Origin: Bacillota bacterium
Lineage (GTDB): Bacteria; Bacillota; Clostridia; Tissierellales; MES13
NCBI GenBank assembly: GCA_009711785.1
Contig: VENA01000011.1
Span: 1-42,033, forward strand
Length of the DNA stretch: 42,033 nucleotides
Direction of reading: 5' to 3'
Shown here: positions 24,003-32,894 of the stretch, piece after piece
Position numbering within the stretch: the stretch's first letter is position 1
How the letters are laid out: every line of letters begins with the position of its first letter
Program-made: the position numbers and the translations under genes
The notes under the pieces: generated by a model
Told to the model about the DNA's origin: nothing
Database searches by the model: none
The model's input: the letters and a program-made list of their open reading frames with translations, nothing else

Positions 24003-25802
24003 TATTCTATATTTTTTCAAATCATTACTAAAGTCTTCTGAAACCTTTTTAAATTCCTTGATATTTTCCATCATCTTTTCAATTTCATTAGCATAGGTAG
24101 TTACATTAGCACTTACTTCTTCAGAGGATGCTGAATTTTCCTCTGCTATTGCAGCAAGGTTTTCTATATTTGAAGAAACTTTATTTATAGATTCTGTTTC
24201 GCTATTTAAGTTATTAATCATTTCTATTAATGAATTAGATACATTCTCTATGGATGAAACTGTATTTAAGTTTTCCTCAGCAACCATTGATAATTCCTTA
24301 TTTTCACTATCTAAAACAGTATACTGAGTATCTATTTGATTAACTAAAGAATCAATATCATTTATAAAGGATAATAGGTTTTCATTAATATTAGTTACAG
24401 CTTCTTTAGATTCTTCAGCAAGTTCTCTTATCTCTTGGGCTACCACTGCAAAGCCTTTACCATATTCCCCAGCTCTAGAGGCTTCTATAGAAGCATTTAA
24501 AGCAAGGAGATTAGTTTGTTCTGCTATGGCTTCTACAGTTTCTACTATTTTAGTAACATCCTTTGCTTTATTTTGTAGTGTAAGGCCATTTTCTTTAACT
24601 AATGAGAAATCATTAAGTATTTCTTTTAAACTAGAAGATGTATTTTTTAATTTCTCATAACCTTCATTAATATCATTTACAACCCTTTCAAGTTCATCTT
24701 TACTTTCATTTTCCTTATCAGTGATATCATTTAAACTTGATATGTTTTCATTTAATAAATGGGCTGCAGATTCTGTTTCATCTGCTTGGCTAACTGCCCC
24801 TTCAGCAACTTGTTCAACAACCCCTGAAATGTCCTTAGAGGTTCTATTCATATTTTCAGATATTTCATTAAATGTCTCACCAAAAACATTTAATTCATCG
24901 GTTGTGCCTTTGAAACCTACAAAATCTGTTTTTAAACTAGACTTATATTCTGATATAAGTTTATTTAACTCTTCAAAGAAATCATTTGTTGATATTTCAT
25001 TTTCCTCAGCGAAATTTTTCTCTTTTAAATCATCTAAATGGGCCATTATTTTTTTCTTAGGTAAAAATAATAGTTTTGATACTATAAATGGAGCTAAGAA
25101 ACTTAATCCTAAAGTAGCAATAGTAAGAATATTACCATCTAAAATATTTGATAGGGCTATATAGGGAGCACCTATTAATATAAGGGATGATATTGCTATT
25201 TTAAGGTCGAGACTCTTTATAAAACCAAAGGATAAAAATTTATTTATCTTAAAATTTTTATAATAATAAATAGCTTCTTTAAATTTAATATGTACTTTCG
25301 TGTAATCACTTTCTTTATCAACTGTCTTTATATCAATGTCTTCATCATAATATTTACCTGCACCTGTTAATAATCCATTAAAATAACCAAACATTCCCCT
25401 TGAACTTTTATAAGTCATTTCAGCAGTATATTTATCGATGGGCTTTATATCTAATATAGGTGGTTTTGCCCCTGGTATTTTTTCTGTTATAACAACATGG
25501 ACATCATACATTGATTTAAGAAATGAGTATAAATTTTTATGATCAAAGAATGCTGGATAATCATTACTAAAGGTTTCGATATTATCAATACCTATTTCTT
25601 TCCAAACTTCATATGTAGATTTATTTGATTTTTCTGATATAAAATTAATCATATCCTTAGGTTTATCATCTTCAATATCCTCGGTGGGTTTAAATATTCT
25701 TTCTGGATCTAAACCTGCATTGCTCATTGCTTCATCTGTTATATCTTTACCATAAATCTTTCTTGAGGTTTTTACCCAAGCAGAAACTACAGTTCCTTTC
25801 AT
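24000..25802 (-). CDS. H-NOX methyl-accepting chemotaxis protein (haem O2/NO sensor)
   Basis: A 600-residue receptor. Residues 1-180 are an H-NOX haem domain with the proximal ligand His102 and the propionate-binding Tyr131-x-Ser133-x-Arg135. The distal Trp9, Asn74 and Tyr140 are the residues that stabilise bound O2 in the Thermoanaerobacter H-NOX. Two membrane segments follow (about 205-225 and 230-250), then a methyl-accepting signalling domain. Its hairpin tip reads [20 protein letters not shown] and [21 protein letters not shown]. It should bind O2 (and NO) and feed the CheA pathway, so an anaerobe can swim away from oxygen. No chemotaxis genes are adjacent. The start has a good GGAGG. 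Confidence 0.95.
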   Translation of the reverse strand: MKGTVVSAWVKTSRKIYGKDITDEAMSNAGLDPERIFKPTEDIEDDKPKDMINFISEKSNKSTYEVWKEIGIDNIETFSNDYPAFFDHKNLYSFLKSMYDVHVVITEKIPGAKPPILDIKPIDKYTAEMTYKSSRGMFGYFNGLLTGAGKYYDEDIDIKTVDKESDYTKVHIKFKEAIYYYKNFKINKFLSFGFIKSLDLKIAISSLILIGAPYIALSNILDGNILTIATLGLSFLAPFIVSKLLFLPKKKIMAHLDDLKEKNFAEENEISTNDFFEELNKLISEYKSSLKTDFVGFKGTTDELNVFGETFNEISENMNRTSKDISGVVEQVAEGAVSQADETESAAHLLNENISSLNDITDKENESKDELERVVNDINEGYEKLKNTSSSLKEILNDFSLVKENGLTLQNKAKDVTKIVETVEAIAEQTNLLALNASIEASRAGEYGKGFAVVAQEIRELAEESKEAVTNINENLLSFINDIDSLVNQIDTQYTVLDSENKELSMVAEENLNTVSSIENVSNSLIEMINNLNSETESINKVSSNIENLAAIAEENSASSEEVSANVTTYANEIEKMMENIKEFKKVSEDFSNDLKKYRI

Positions 25803-26059
25803 ATCTTTTGTCCTCCTTCTTTTATAAAAATAATGCTACTGTTAATATTACACAAAATACGACAAGATTCCTTCTTTTTAACAAACAAAAAACATAACTA
25901 CATACATGCACACTGATATAAATAAAAACATATTATATACTATACAAAACTGCAAAATGACTGTAATTTAAATTAAAAAGTTTAAGTGAAATGGGTGAAT
26001 ATTTATCTATTACCCAATTTTTTTAACTTTAATTCCTTAAAATTAAGGAGGTAATTATT

Positions 26060-27481
26060 TTGAATGATATATTTTATATAAATGTTTTTAATAAAAGAAA
26101 TAAAAAGGTATCTAGAGTACCTATTGAATATATAGTAAAAATGGCTGTAGCAGCCCAGGCTCCTATTAAATTTCATGAAGAGTTTTTAAAAGTCCAATCA
26201 ATTATAGCTAGAACAATCCTTGTAAAAAAAATAAAAGCCCTAGGGGGGAAGGGATGTACTAAATATAATAGATGCGATATATGTGATGAAGGACATTGTA
26301 TAGATATAGCCAGTGAAAAATCACTAAAAGAAAAGTGGAAAGAAGACTATACTAAAAATATGGAAATTATAAAAAGGGCAGTAAAATCCACTGAAGATTT
26401 AATAATAACTATGGATAATAAACCAATAGATGCAAGATTTCATAATAGTTGTGGTGGTTCTACTGAAAATGCTGAGAATGTATTAGGTAATAAAGTATTA
26501 TATTTAAGAAAGGTTTTATGTGATAAATGTATGGATTCCCCGGATTGGGATAAAGAAAGGATTATAAATATAAAGGATCTACAAGAGAAGTTAGGAGTTA
26601 AATTTCCTAAGTTAAATTACAAATTAGATGTAGAGATTAAAGGTTTTATAGAAGATATAAAAAGGGATGAACAAGGTAGAATTCAAAGTATAAAAATAGG
26701 TGATAAAGTTTTTAAAGGTATAGAGATAATGGATATTTTAAATCTTAAATCCACAAAATTTAGTATGTCTCCGTTAACTTTTAAAGTTAAATCTAGAGGA
26801 AGGGGAGATGGCTTAGGCTTATGTCAATGTGGGGCTAATGAAATGGCTAAAGAAGGTTTTTTATATGAGGATATAATAAATTATTATTATACAGGGGTTG
26901 AAATTAAAAAAGTTGAAAAGCCATGCATAAATAAGCCACTTCAGGGTAAGATATTTATATTAGACCCAGGACATGGAGGAAGCGTTACAACTGATAATGT
27001 TGGAGTTAATGGTTTAAGAGAGAAGGATGTTGTACTTAAAATAAGTAAGTTACTGAAAGAAACATTAACTAAATTAGGAGCGACTATACATCTAACCCGG
27101 GATAGTGATATTTACATTCCATTAAATAAAAGAGTTAATCTAGTAAATGATATTAGGCCTGATTTTTTATTGTCTATTCACCTTAACTACTTTCCTAACA
27201 GTTCCATAAAGGGTTGTGAGATTTATCATTTTAAAAATGATAGTGATAGTTTTGCCTTAGGAAAATTTATAATGAACAATATAAAGGATATAGATATTAT
27301 AGCTAAGGGAGTTAGAAGTGCAGAATTTTTTATGCTCAGAGAAAGTGGGGTAAGCAGTCTTCATATTGAAGTTGATTATTTAAGTAATCCTTTAGTGGAA
27401 GAAAAATTAAGAAGTGATGATTATTTAACTAAGATAGCCAGTAAAATAACTGAAGGAATCCTAGAATTTTACGAATATTAA
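26060..27481 (+). CDS. SpoIID/LytB-domain and N-acetylmuramoyl-L-alanine amidase fusion
   Basis: A 473-residue protein. The N-terminal half (about 15-290) is SpoIID-like: the catalytic-region VPIEYIVKMAV, then ARFHNSCGGSTENAENV and RGRGDGLGLCQCGANEMAKEGF. The C-terminal half (about 302-473) is an Amidase_3 domain: the Zn ligand His in LDPGHGG, the Glu in LREKDVV, His in LLSIHLNYF and Glu in SLHIEVDYLSN. SpoIID cleaves denuded glycan strands and the amidase removes stem peptides, so one chain joins the two activities of the sporulation engulfment machine. No signal peptide or membrane anchor is seen. The TTG start follows AAGGAGG. Confidence 0.85.
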   Translation: MNDIFYINVFNKRNKKVSRVPIEYIVKMAVAAQAPIKFHEEFLKVQSIIARTILVKKIKALGGKGCTKYNRCDICDEGHCIDIASEKSLKEKWKEDYTKNMEIIKRAVKSTEDLIITMDNKPIDARFHNSCGGSTENAENVLGNKVLYLRKVLCDKCMDSPDWDKERIINIKDLQEKLGVKFPKLNYKLDVEIKGFIEDIKRDEQGRIQSIKIGDKVFKGIEIMDILNLKSTKFSMSPLTFKVKSRGRGDGLGLCQCGANEMAKEGFLYEDIINYYYTGVEIKKVEKPCINKPLQGKIFILDPGHGGSVTTDNVGVNGLREKDVVLKISKLLKETLTKLGATIHLTRDSDIYIPLNKRVNLVNDIRPDFLLSIHLNYFPNSSIKGCEIYHFKNDSDSFALGKFIMNNIKDIDIIAKGVRSAEFFMLRESGVSSLHIEVDYLSNPLVEEKLRSDDYLTKIASKITEGILEFYEY

Positions 27482-27522
27482 AGAAATTCTTTAAAAATAG
27501 ATTATTTTAGAGGGTTTAACAT

Positions 27523-27594
27523 TTGACAAGTTATACAATAAAGTAGTATAATAAATAGTTACCACTTGACAATTGAGGATTATTATGATATTAT
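27523..27594 (+). promoter_or_regulatory. Two tandem sigma-A promoters of veg
   Basis: The first is TTGACA (27523-27528) with TATAAT (27547-27552), spacing 18. The second is TTGACA (27566-27571) with TATTAT (27589-27594), spacing 17. Strong expression of veg is usual in Firmicutes. Confidence 0.8.
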
Positions 27595-27636
27595 TATATA
27601 TGTTGATTTACGTATAAAATTAAAGAAGGTGATTGT

Positions 27637-27903
27637 TTGAATCCAAAGAACACTCTTGAAAAGATCAAGGAAAATGTTGAGAGCTATGTGGGTGAAAAAG
27701 TTAGACTTAAAGCTAATAAAGGTAGAAAGAAAACCACAATAAGAGAAGGGGTTTTAGAAAATGCTTACCCTAGTATCTTTGTAGTAAAAATCGAGGGAGG
27801 ATATAATTCGGTAAGAAGAGTATCCTACAGTTATTCAGATATCTTAACAGAAACAGTAGAAGTTACTGTATGCAACGAAGAAACAAAGATTCAAATAAGC
27901 TAA
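27637..27903 (+). CDS. veg: Veg protein
   Basis: An 88-residue Veg family protein: TLEKIKENVESYVGEKVRLKANKGRKKT, then EGVLENAYPSIFVV and RRVSYSYSDILTETVE. In Bacillus, Veg influences biofilm formation and spore outgrowth. The TTG start follows AGAAGGTG. In many Firmicutes it lies between ksgA and ispE, both of which are in this window. A terminator follows. Confidence 0.95.
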   Translation: MNPKNTLEKIKENVESYVGEKVRLKANKGRKKTTIREGVLENAYPSIFVVKIEGGYNSVRRVSYSYSDILTETVEVTVCNEETKIQIS

Positions 27904-27916
27904 TTCTAGCATAAAT

Positions 27917-27947
27917 GAACTGCCCTAATAGGGCAGTTCATTTTTTT
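27917..27947 (+). terminator. Terminator after veg
   Basis: GAACTGCCC pairs with GGGCAGTTC around TAATA and is followed by TTTTTTT. Confidence 0.92.
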
Positions 27948-28040
27948 GATATACTACTAATTATTACAAATAAACTAATCTTAAAGAATAGGTTAAAGTC
28001 TGATATAATTAGATTATACTTAATACGAGGGGGACTTTCT

Positions 28041-28868
28041 TTGAAAAAACTAATGATATTACTTTTTATATTAACATTTCTTTTCTCTGGATGCGCTAAA
28101 AGTAAACCAAACAAGCCAGAGGATGTAAAAGCAGATGAAAATATAGATGAAAATAATGAAGTTAAAGACGATAAAGATAAAAAGGAAAAAAAGGAAGAAA
28201 AGATATATGAAGGTGAAGCCCTAGATACATTAGATAAGGATGGAATAATAGAAGTCTATAGTGAAAGGGTAGAAAATGTAAGGGATAATGAAACTAAGGA
28301 AAAAGCAATATATAAGTTAAAAGATTTTGAAAAAGTAAAACTACTAGAAACACTACCCTATGGATGGTTTTTAGTTGAACTTAAGGATGGAACTAAAGGA
28401 TATGTGGATTCAAGATATATAAGAACAAAGGAAATTCCGCCCCATGATTTTAATGTAAAGGATAAAGGATATACCCTAATATTTACCCATGAAGATCAAA
28501 CCCTTAAGATATATAAAGATGGAAAACTTATAAAAGAAACCATAGGTTCAAGTGGTCTTTGGGATCATTTCACTCCTAGGGGAATATTTAGAGTACAGGA
28601 TAAAATTAAGCTTTATGGTAAAATAAGACCAAGTAGAGGTGAGTGGTTTTATACACCTAGGATAAAACAAGGCGGTAAATACTGGGTAAGATTTAGTGGA
28701 GTTTATCTATTTCATTCAGTACCCTTTACTGAGGAAGGTAAGTTAATTAAAAAAGAAGCTCAAAAACTTGGACAACCTGCAAGCCATGGTTGTATTAGAC
28801 TTCCTGTTGAAGATGCTAAATATATATATGAAAATATAAAACCAGGAGCATTAGTTTTAATATATTAA
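28041..28868 (+). CDS. SH3-domain L,D-transpeptidase lipoprotein (YkuD family)
   Basis: A lipoprotein of 275 residues. The TTG at 28041 gives a clean signal ending in the lipobox FSGC; the longer frame upstream runs through the veg terminator and is not used. A charged linker (about 21-60) is followed by an SH3-like domain (about 70-135) and a YkuD domain (about 145-275). The catalytic motif is SHGCIRLP with the His earlier in LFHSVPF. It should form L,D-crosslinks in peptidoglycan or attach proteins to it. A long hairpin terminator follows at 28938. Confidence 0.93.
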   Translation: MKKLMILLFILTFLFSGCAKSKPNKPEDVKADENIDENNEVKDDKDKKEKKEEKIYEGEALDTLDKDGIIEVYSERVENVRDNETKEKAIYKLKDFEKVKLLETLPYGWFLVELKDGTKGYVDSRYIRTKEIPPHDFNVKDKGYTLIFTHEDQTLKIYKDGKLIKETIGSSGLWDHFTPRGIFRVQDKIKLYGKIRPSRGEWFYTPRIKQGGKYWVRFSGVYLFHSVPFTEEGKLIKKEAQKLGQPASHGCIRLPVEDAKYIYENIKPGALVLIY

Positions 28869-28937
28869 TAAATTAGGTAATAGACAGTTAATAATGTATC
28901 TGTTTAAATAGATAATTAAATAATAAAAAAATTAAAA

Positions 28938-28986
28938 CAGTCTTAGTTCTATAAAATTTAGAACTAAGGCTGATTTTATTTTTTTG
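28938..28986 (+). terminator. Terminator after the L,D-transpeptidase
   Basis: CAGTCTTAGTTCT pairs with AGAACTAAGGCTG (one wobble), followed by a T tract. Confidence 0.88.
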
Positions 28987-29019
28987 TAGTTGCTTGTTTA
29001 TTAAAGTAAAATTTTTTAA

Positions 29020-29100
29020 AAAATAAATAGACAAGCATACATATTTTTGTAGTTAGTGAATATATATTTAAAAAGAAAATAAAAATCAATGTATAAAACA
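29020..29100 (+). repeat. Duplicated upstream block, copy 1
   Basis: This stretch, including GACAAGCATACATATTTTT, matches 32376-32460 at most positions. It probably holds the promoter of the sipW operon and is part of the duplicated sipW-leader-calY block. Confidence 0.65.
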
Positions 29101-29140
29101 AAAAAACAGTGGAAATAATTAACTATGAAAATTAAATAAA

Positions 29141-29239
29141 GGGAGACAAGGAAATACATTCCATACATGGGCACCTGGAATGTATGGAGTCAATGGTGCA
29201 ACCGACCCGAGGCCTAAAGTATTATAGGTCGTATTTTTA
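29141..29239 (+). promoter_or_regulatory. Cyclic di-GMP-II riboswitch with terminator
   Basis: The conserved class II core is present: GGGCACCTGG near 29169 and GGTGCAACCGACC ending at 29207, with the intervening hairpin CATTCCATACA/TGTATGG. CGACC (29203-29207), part of the aptamer 3' end, can instead pair with GGTCG (29227-29231), which is followed by TATTTTT, forming a terminator. Ligand binding would occupy CGACC, so an ON switch is likely. The sipW ribosome site follows at about 29250. Confidence 0.88.
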
Positions 29240-29258
29240 TGTAAAAAAGGGGGAGCGC

Positions 29259-29807
29259 ATGAAAAAAATTTTAAAATGGATAAGCAATATCATACTTGGA
29301 CTTTTAATTATTTTAGTTTTATTTTCTGTATTTTCTATGTTTCAAAGTAGAAAAAATTCAGATAAAGTACAATCAATATTTGGATATAAACCAATGTCAG
29401 TTTTAACTGGAAGTATGAGACCAAATCTTCAGCCAGGAGATATGATAATAGCTAAGGAGATACCAGAAAATAAAGTTAAATTAGAAGATATCATAACTTA
29501 CAAAGTAGATAGGAATACTTTAGTTACCCATAGAGTTATAGATATTGTTACTAAAGATAATAAACTATATTTTAAAACTAAGGGTGATGCAAATAATGTT
29601 GAAGACCAAGATTTAGTTTCATCAGAACAACTTGTAGGGGTTTTAGCTTTTAATATACCTAATGGTGGATATATAGCAAATTTTATAAGAAGTCCTAAAG
29701 GTTTTTTATTATTAATTATATTACCAATAATTCTTCTTTTAGGAGGAGAATTAAAAGGCATATTATCAAATGTGGATGAATATAATGATAAAGTGAAAAA
29801 ATCCTAA
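29259..29807 (+). CDS. sipW: SipW-type signal peptidase I
   Basis: A 182-residue ER/archaeal-type signal peptidase. TM1 lies at about residues 9-28 and TM2 at about 150-170. The catalytic Ser52 is in SVLTGSMRP. His91 in TLVTHRVID replaces the Lys of ordinary bacterial enzymes, and Asp110 lies in KTKGDANN. SipW processes TasA/camelysin-type fibre proteins, several of which follow. The ATG at 29259 is chosen because GGGGGAG is just before it; a longer frame would run through the riboswitch. The c-di-GMP-II switch directly controls this gene. Confidence 0.95.
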   Translation: MKKILKWISNIILGLLIILVLFSVFSMFQSRKNSDKVQSIFGYKPMSVLTGSMRPNLQPGDMIIAKEIPENKVKLEDIITYKVDRNTLVTHRVIDIVTKDNKLYFKTKGDANNVEDQDLVSSEQLVGVLAFNIPNGGYIANFIRSPKGFLLLIILPIILLLGGELKGILSNVDEYNDKVKKS

Positions 29808-29875
29808 GGATAATATGTAATATAAAAACAAAATAAATAACATAGTTTAAGATTTACTAGGGGATAAAAAATTAC

Positions 29876-30010
29876 TTAAGGAGGTGACTTGTAACTAAAG
29901 AGAAAAAAATGGGCATCTGTGTGAGAGATAACCCATTTTTAAAAAAGAAAGTATAATAAAACTTTCTATTATTATTATATGTAAAAAATAAAAAAATAAA
30001 ATAGTTCTTA
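29876..30010 (+). promoter_or_regulatory. Conserved leader before the first TasA-like gene (copy 1)
   Basis: It starts with the extended Shine-Dalgarno AAGGAGGTGA without a clear gene behind it. A hairpin TGGG-ATCT/AGAT-CCCA with loop GTGTGAG follows at 29910-29935, and then GAAAG/CTTTC with TATTATATGTAA. The same order is found at 32750-32880. Here the hairpin is followed by TTTTT, so it could attenuate. It may stabilise the mRNA or regulate it. Confidence 0.6.
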
Positions 30011-30024
30011 AGGAGGATTTTAAA

Positions 30025-30540
30025 ATGAAAAAGAAAGTATTATTAAGTGTTTTATTAGTAGGTTTATTAGCGTTCGGTGCAGGAATGGGTACATTTGCAT
30101 GGTTTACTGATACAGCAACAAGTAATGATAATGTATTTGAAACTGGTACATTAACAATAGATGATCCAGGTGAATTAACAGCTCAAATGACAGTAGACAA
30201 TATCTATCCAGGATGGACTTCTGATGAAAAAGAGATAACTGTTACTAATAGTGGATCTATAGATTTTAAATATAGAATTAGTGTTGAAGCTTTAACAGAT
30301 AATATTTTATATGATGGAGCTACTCCACTTCAAGTTAAAATAAATGATGGAGCTTATGTAAATATCAATGAACTTGGTAATGTTGAGTTAGGAGAAATTA
30401 CAGCAGCTGATGATACTGGAACTTTTAATATACAATTTAAATTACCAGAAGCAGCAAATAATGACTATCAAAATCAATCAGCAACATTTACTTTCGCATT
30501 TGATGCAACTCAAACTGAGAATGATGGTTGGACAGAATAA
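30025..30540 (+). CDS. TasA/camelysin-like matrix protein 1
   Basis: A 171-residue secreted protein of the TasA/CalY (M73 camelysin-like) family. The signal region is followed by the SipW-type hallmark GTFAWFTDTATSNDNVFETGTL, cut by SipW near the start of the FTD segment. The mature beta-sandwich contains the family motif YPGWTSDEKEITVTNSGSIDFKYRI. Such proteins polymerise into extracellular biofilm fibres. It has no extra domain, so it is probably the main fibre subunit. A hairpin without a clear U tract follows, which could set its level above that of the next genes. Confidence 0.9.
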   Translation: MKKKVLLSVLLVGLLAFGAGMGTFAWFTDTATSNDNVFETGTLTIDDPGELTAQMTVDNIYPGWTSDEKEITVTNSGSIDFKYRISVEALTDNILYDGATPLQVKINDGAYVNINELGNVELGEITAADDTGTFNIQFKLPEAANNDYQNQSATFTFAFDATQTENDGWTE

Positions 30541-30548
30541 TAAATATA

Positions 30549-30578
30549 AAAATAGCCGGATTTAATTTCCGGCTATTT
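30549..30578 (+). terminator. Hairpin after TasA-like 1 (weak terminator or processing site)
   Basis: AAATAGCCGG pairs with CCGGCTATTT, but only a short T tract follows. Partial read-through or mRNA end protection is likely. Confidence 0.6.
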
Positions 30579-30610
30579 GTAAATGTACACACTTTTAAGG
30601 TGGTGATAGG

Positions 30611-31264
30611 ATGAAAATAAAATTAAGTATTTTATTGATTGCTGTAATGATTATAGGACTTATCGGAGGCATAGGAACATATGCGTGGTTTTCAGACCGA
30701 GCTGTAAGTTCAAATAATACATTCCATGCGGGAACACTTACCATTGATGGTGATAATACAACAGAACCTTCTCCATTATTTAAAACAAGTTATGGTGATG
30801 GATATTACTCAAATTATGATGTTGGTTTATGGTATCCCGGAAAGGAAATATTAGGAACTAACTGCAGAAATTATACTATCGAAAACACAGGCACTTTAAA
30901 TGCTCAAATTTCTGGATTATCAGCAGAGATTACTGTATTTAAAAAGGACTCAACTGATTATTTAATTGAGAATATTGATTCATGGCCTGAAGATGTTAAA
31001 CAATCATATGATGAATTTGTACAGAATTTATCTATAGTTGTAACAAATATAGGATCTAAATACTATGAAGGAACCTTAAAAAGCTTAATAACTGATATAC
31101 AGCCTCTAGAAAGATCCGATGGCTATGTGATAATGTTAAATACAACTGACATGAAAAGAGTTAACTTAAATTTTGGAGCAGTTATGAGTACTGAAGCTAA
31201 TAATAAGATTCAAGGAGTTAGTGCTACAGTGAATATAATTATCCATGCTAGTCAAGAAAAGTAA
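30611..31264 (+). CDS. TasA/camelysin-like matrix protein 2
   Basis: A 217-residue secreted protein with a hydrophobic signal and the SipW-type site GTYAWFSDRAVSSNNTFHAGTL. The mature part has the family pattern LWYPGKEILGTNCRNYTIENTGTLNAQIS and ends GVSATVNIIIHASQ, like the TasA-type domain of the later SLH protein. The Trp-Tyr-Pro-Gly motif marks the TasA fold. The ATG follows AAGGTGG. It is probably a minor or accessory fibre subunit. Confidence 0.88.
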   Translation: MKIKLSILLIAVMIIGLIGGIGTYAWFSDRAVSSNNTFHAGTLTIDGDNTTEPSPLFKTSYGDGYYSNYDVGLWYPGKEILGTNCRNYTIENTGTLNAQISGLSAEITVFKKDSTDYLIENIDSWPEDVKQSYDEFVQNLSIVVTNIGSKYYEGTLKSLITDIQPLERSDGYVIMLNTTDMKRVNLNFGAVMSTEANNKIQGVSATVNIIIHASQEK

Positions 31265-31317
31265 GAAAATTATAGTTTTATATAATAAAAATTAATATTG
31301 TTAAAGGAGCGAATAGA

Positions 31318-32289
31318 ATGAAAAAGAAATTTTTAGCTTTAATCCTTTCAGTTGCCTTGATTTGTTCTATGGCAGGTGTAGGTACAATGGCATGGTTTAC
31401 AAGTCAGTCAAAGAGTGAAAATAATACATTTAGTACAGGGACTTTAACATTAGGTGGAGTAATAAATGGTGAAGATGATAAAGAGCATTTTGCTTCAGTA
31501 TCATTTGAGGATATGGAACCAGGTGAACCACCACAGAAAATTCAAGAAACTGTTTTAAAAAATGTTGGAAGTTTACCATTTTATTTATATAGGATTACTG
31601 CTTCATCACTAGAAGACGATCCAAATACAGATCAAAATGATACAATTTTAGATAATGTATTAAATGTAAAAATAACAATAGACCAAGAAGTAGTTTATGA
31701 AGGTAAACTAAGTCAATTAGTATCTCAAAATGGAGGTTATTTTGACCCTATATATGATATACAACCAAGTGATGAAAAAACTATGGTTATAGAAGCATTT
31801 ATGGATGAAAATGCAAATAATCAATATCAAGGCTTAAAAACTAAATGTGATTTAACTGTATATGCTTCTCAAAATGATAGTCCAATAACAGGAGAACCAA
31901 CTGGAAGAGAAGTAGATATGGGAAGCACTTCTTTATTTAGTGTGACAGGATATAATAATGAAGATTATGTAAATTTCGATTGGGATTGGGATCCAGATGA
32001 TTCTGTAAGAGAAGAATATATTTTAAAAATAAAACATGAAACTGGAGATGCTACTACAGTAACGTATGAAGCAAGAATTTGGTGGAAAAATAGTGAATGG
32101 GTTTATTCCTTAGATGGGTTAAATGAAAGTGATATTGAACTATTGAAGGGCCCAGATATTATACGAATTAAAAAATCAGCATTTCCTTCTACTTGGGAAG
32201 GATTTGAAGTAGAATTAACAGGGCGCCAATCTTTTTTTGAAGAATATGAAACAATTAATTATAATTACTGGTCTTTAGATAGAGATTAA
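31318..32289 (+). CDS. TasA/camelysin-like protein 3 with C-terminal extension
   Basis: A 323-residue secreted protein. The signal ends in the SipW-type GTMAWFTSQSKSENNTFSTGTL. The TasA-like domain (about 25-185) contains FEDMEPGEPPQKIQETVLKNVGSLPFYLYRI and ends CDLTVYASQND. An extra domain (about 200-323) is rich in aromatic and acidic residues (NFDWDWDPDD, ARIWWKNSEWVYSLDG) and is not recognised; it could bind carbohydrate or another matrix part. It lies in the same direction behind a good ribosome site and ends with a terminator. Confidence 0.85.
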   Translation: MKKKFLALILSVALICSMAGVGTMAWFTSQSKSENNTFSTGTLTLGGVINGEDDKEHFASVSFEDMEPGEPPQKIQETVLKNVGSLPFYLYRITASSLEDDPNTDQNDTILDNVLNVKITIDQEVVYEGKLSQLVSQNGGYFDPIYDIQPSDEKTMVIEAFMDENANNQYQGLKTKCDLTVYASQNDSPITGEPTGREVDMGSTSLFSVTGYNNEDYVNFDWDWDPDDSVREEYILKIKHETGDATTVTYEARIWWKNSEWVYSLDGLNESDIELLKGPDIIRIKKSAFPSTWEGFEVELTGRQSFFEEYETINYNYWSLDRD

Positions 32290-32313
32290 TTATAATAATA
32301 TTATTTAAATATG

Positions 32314-32355
32314 AAGACGATATATTACAAAATTTTGTGATATATCGTCTTTTCT
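32314..32355 (+). terminator. Terminator after TasA-like 3
   Basis: AAGACGATATAT pairs perfectly with ATATATCGTCTT around an AT-rich loop, followed by TT. Confidence 0.8.
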
Positions 32356-32375
32356 TATTTACTACTTAAATATAA

Positions 32376-32460
32376 AAAAATAAGACAAGCAGACATATTT
32401 TTATAATAGCTGAATATATATGTATAAGTAGAAAAAAATTGATGTATAGAATATGATAAA
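32376..32460 (+). repeat. Duplicated upstream block, copy 2
   Basis: GACAAGCAGACATATTTTT and the following TGAATATATAT match 29030-29075. This is the decayed counterpart of the region before the c-di-GMP riboswitch. No riboswitch core (GGGCAC, GTGCAACCGACC) remains behind it. Confidence 0.65.
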
Positions 32461-32557
32461 TTGGAAATTAATAGTAATATAATTAAAAAAACAAATAAAG
32501 ATATTAAATCACATATAGACATCAAAACTTAGGACATAAATACAAGGGATTAAACCT

Positions 32558-32745
32558 ATGAAAATGATTTGAATGTGGACAAACATAGTATAAATAAAAG
32601 ATTTTTAGAGAGTTAAGTATTAAGGTTTTTGTTACTAATTATATTGTTAATAATTCTTCTTTTATAAGGAGGATTTTATCACATATTATCTTATAAAGAT
32701 AAGTCATAGTAAAGTCAATTTCATAAAGATAATATGTCATAAAAA
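32558..32745 (+). pseudogene. Decayed, internally deleted sipW remnant
   Basis: ATGAAAATGATTTGAATG at 32558 resembles the start of sipW at 29259. From about 32620 the DNA follows the 3' end of sipW: AATTATATT, AATAATTCTTCTTTTA, GGAGGA, CATATTATC and GATAATATGT occur in the same order as at 29700-29818. Most of the middle, including both catalytic segments, is missing, and stops interrupt the frame. It is the relic of a duplicated sipW that preceded TasA-like gene 4. Confidence 0.75.
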
Positions 32746-32749
32746 TAGT

Positions 32750-32882
32750 TAAGGGGGTGAAATTTTATCTAAAGAAAAAATAGGCTGTCTGTGTGAGGGA
32801 CAACCCATGTATAAGGGAAAGTGTAATAAAGTTTTCTATTACTATTATATGTAAGTATTTAAAAATTAAAACAATTCTTAAG
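32750..32882 (+). promoter_or_regulatory. Conserved leader before TasA-like gene 4 (copy 2)
   Basis: It repeats the order of the 29876 leader: AAGGGGGTGA, CTAAAGA, then hairpin GTCT/GGAC with the same GTGTGAG loop flanked by GG and CC. It continues with GAAAG...TTTTC, TATTATATGTAA and TTCTTAAGGAGGATTT. The stem changes A-T to G-C, keeping pairing, while the loop is unchanged. No T tract follows the hairpin here. Confidence 0.6.
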
Positions 32883-32894
32883 GAGGATTTAAAA

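Noticed and set aside
27915..28040. Longer L,D-transpeptidase start
   Set aside because: It would begin before the veg terminator and bury the lipoprotein signal. TTG 28041 gives a proper lipobox.
29184..29258. Longer sipW start upstream of 29259
   Set aside because: It would translate the 3' part of the riboswitch and the terminator. ATG 29259 has the ribosome site.
32793..32894. Start of TasA-like 4 at the GTG in the leader
   Set aside because: The ATG at 32895 has AAGGAGG and begins the signal peptide. The upstream codons lie in the conserved RNA leader.
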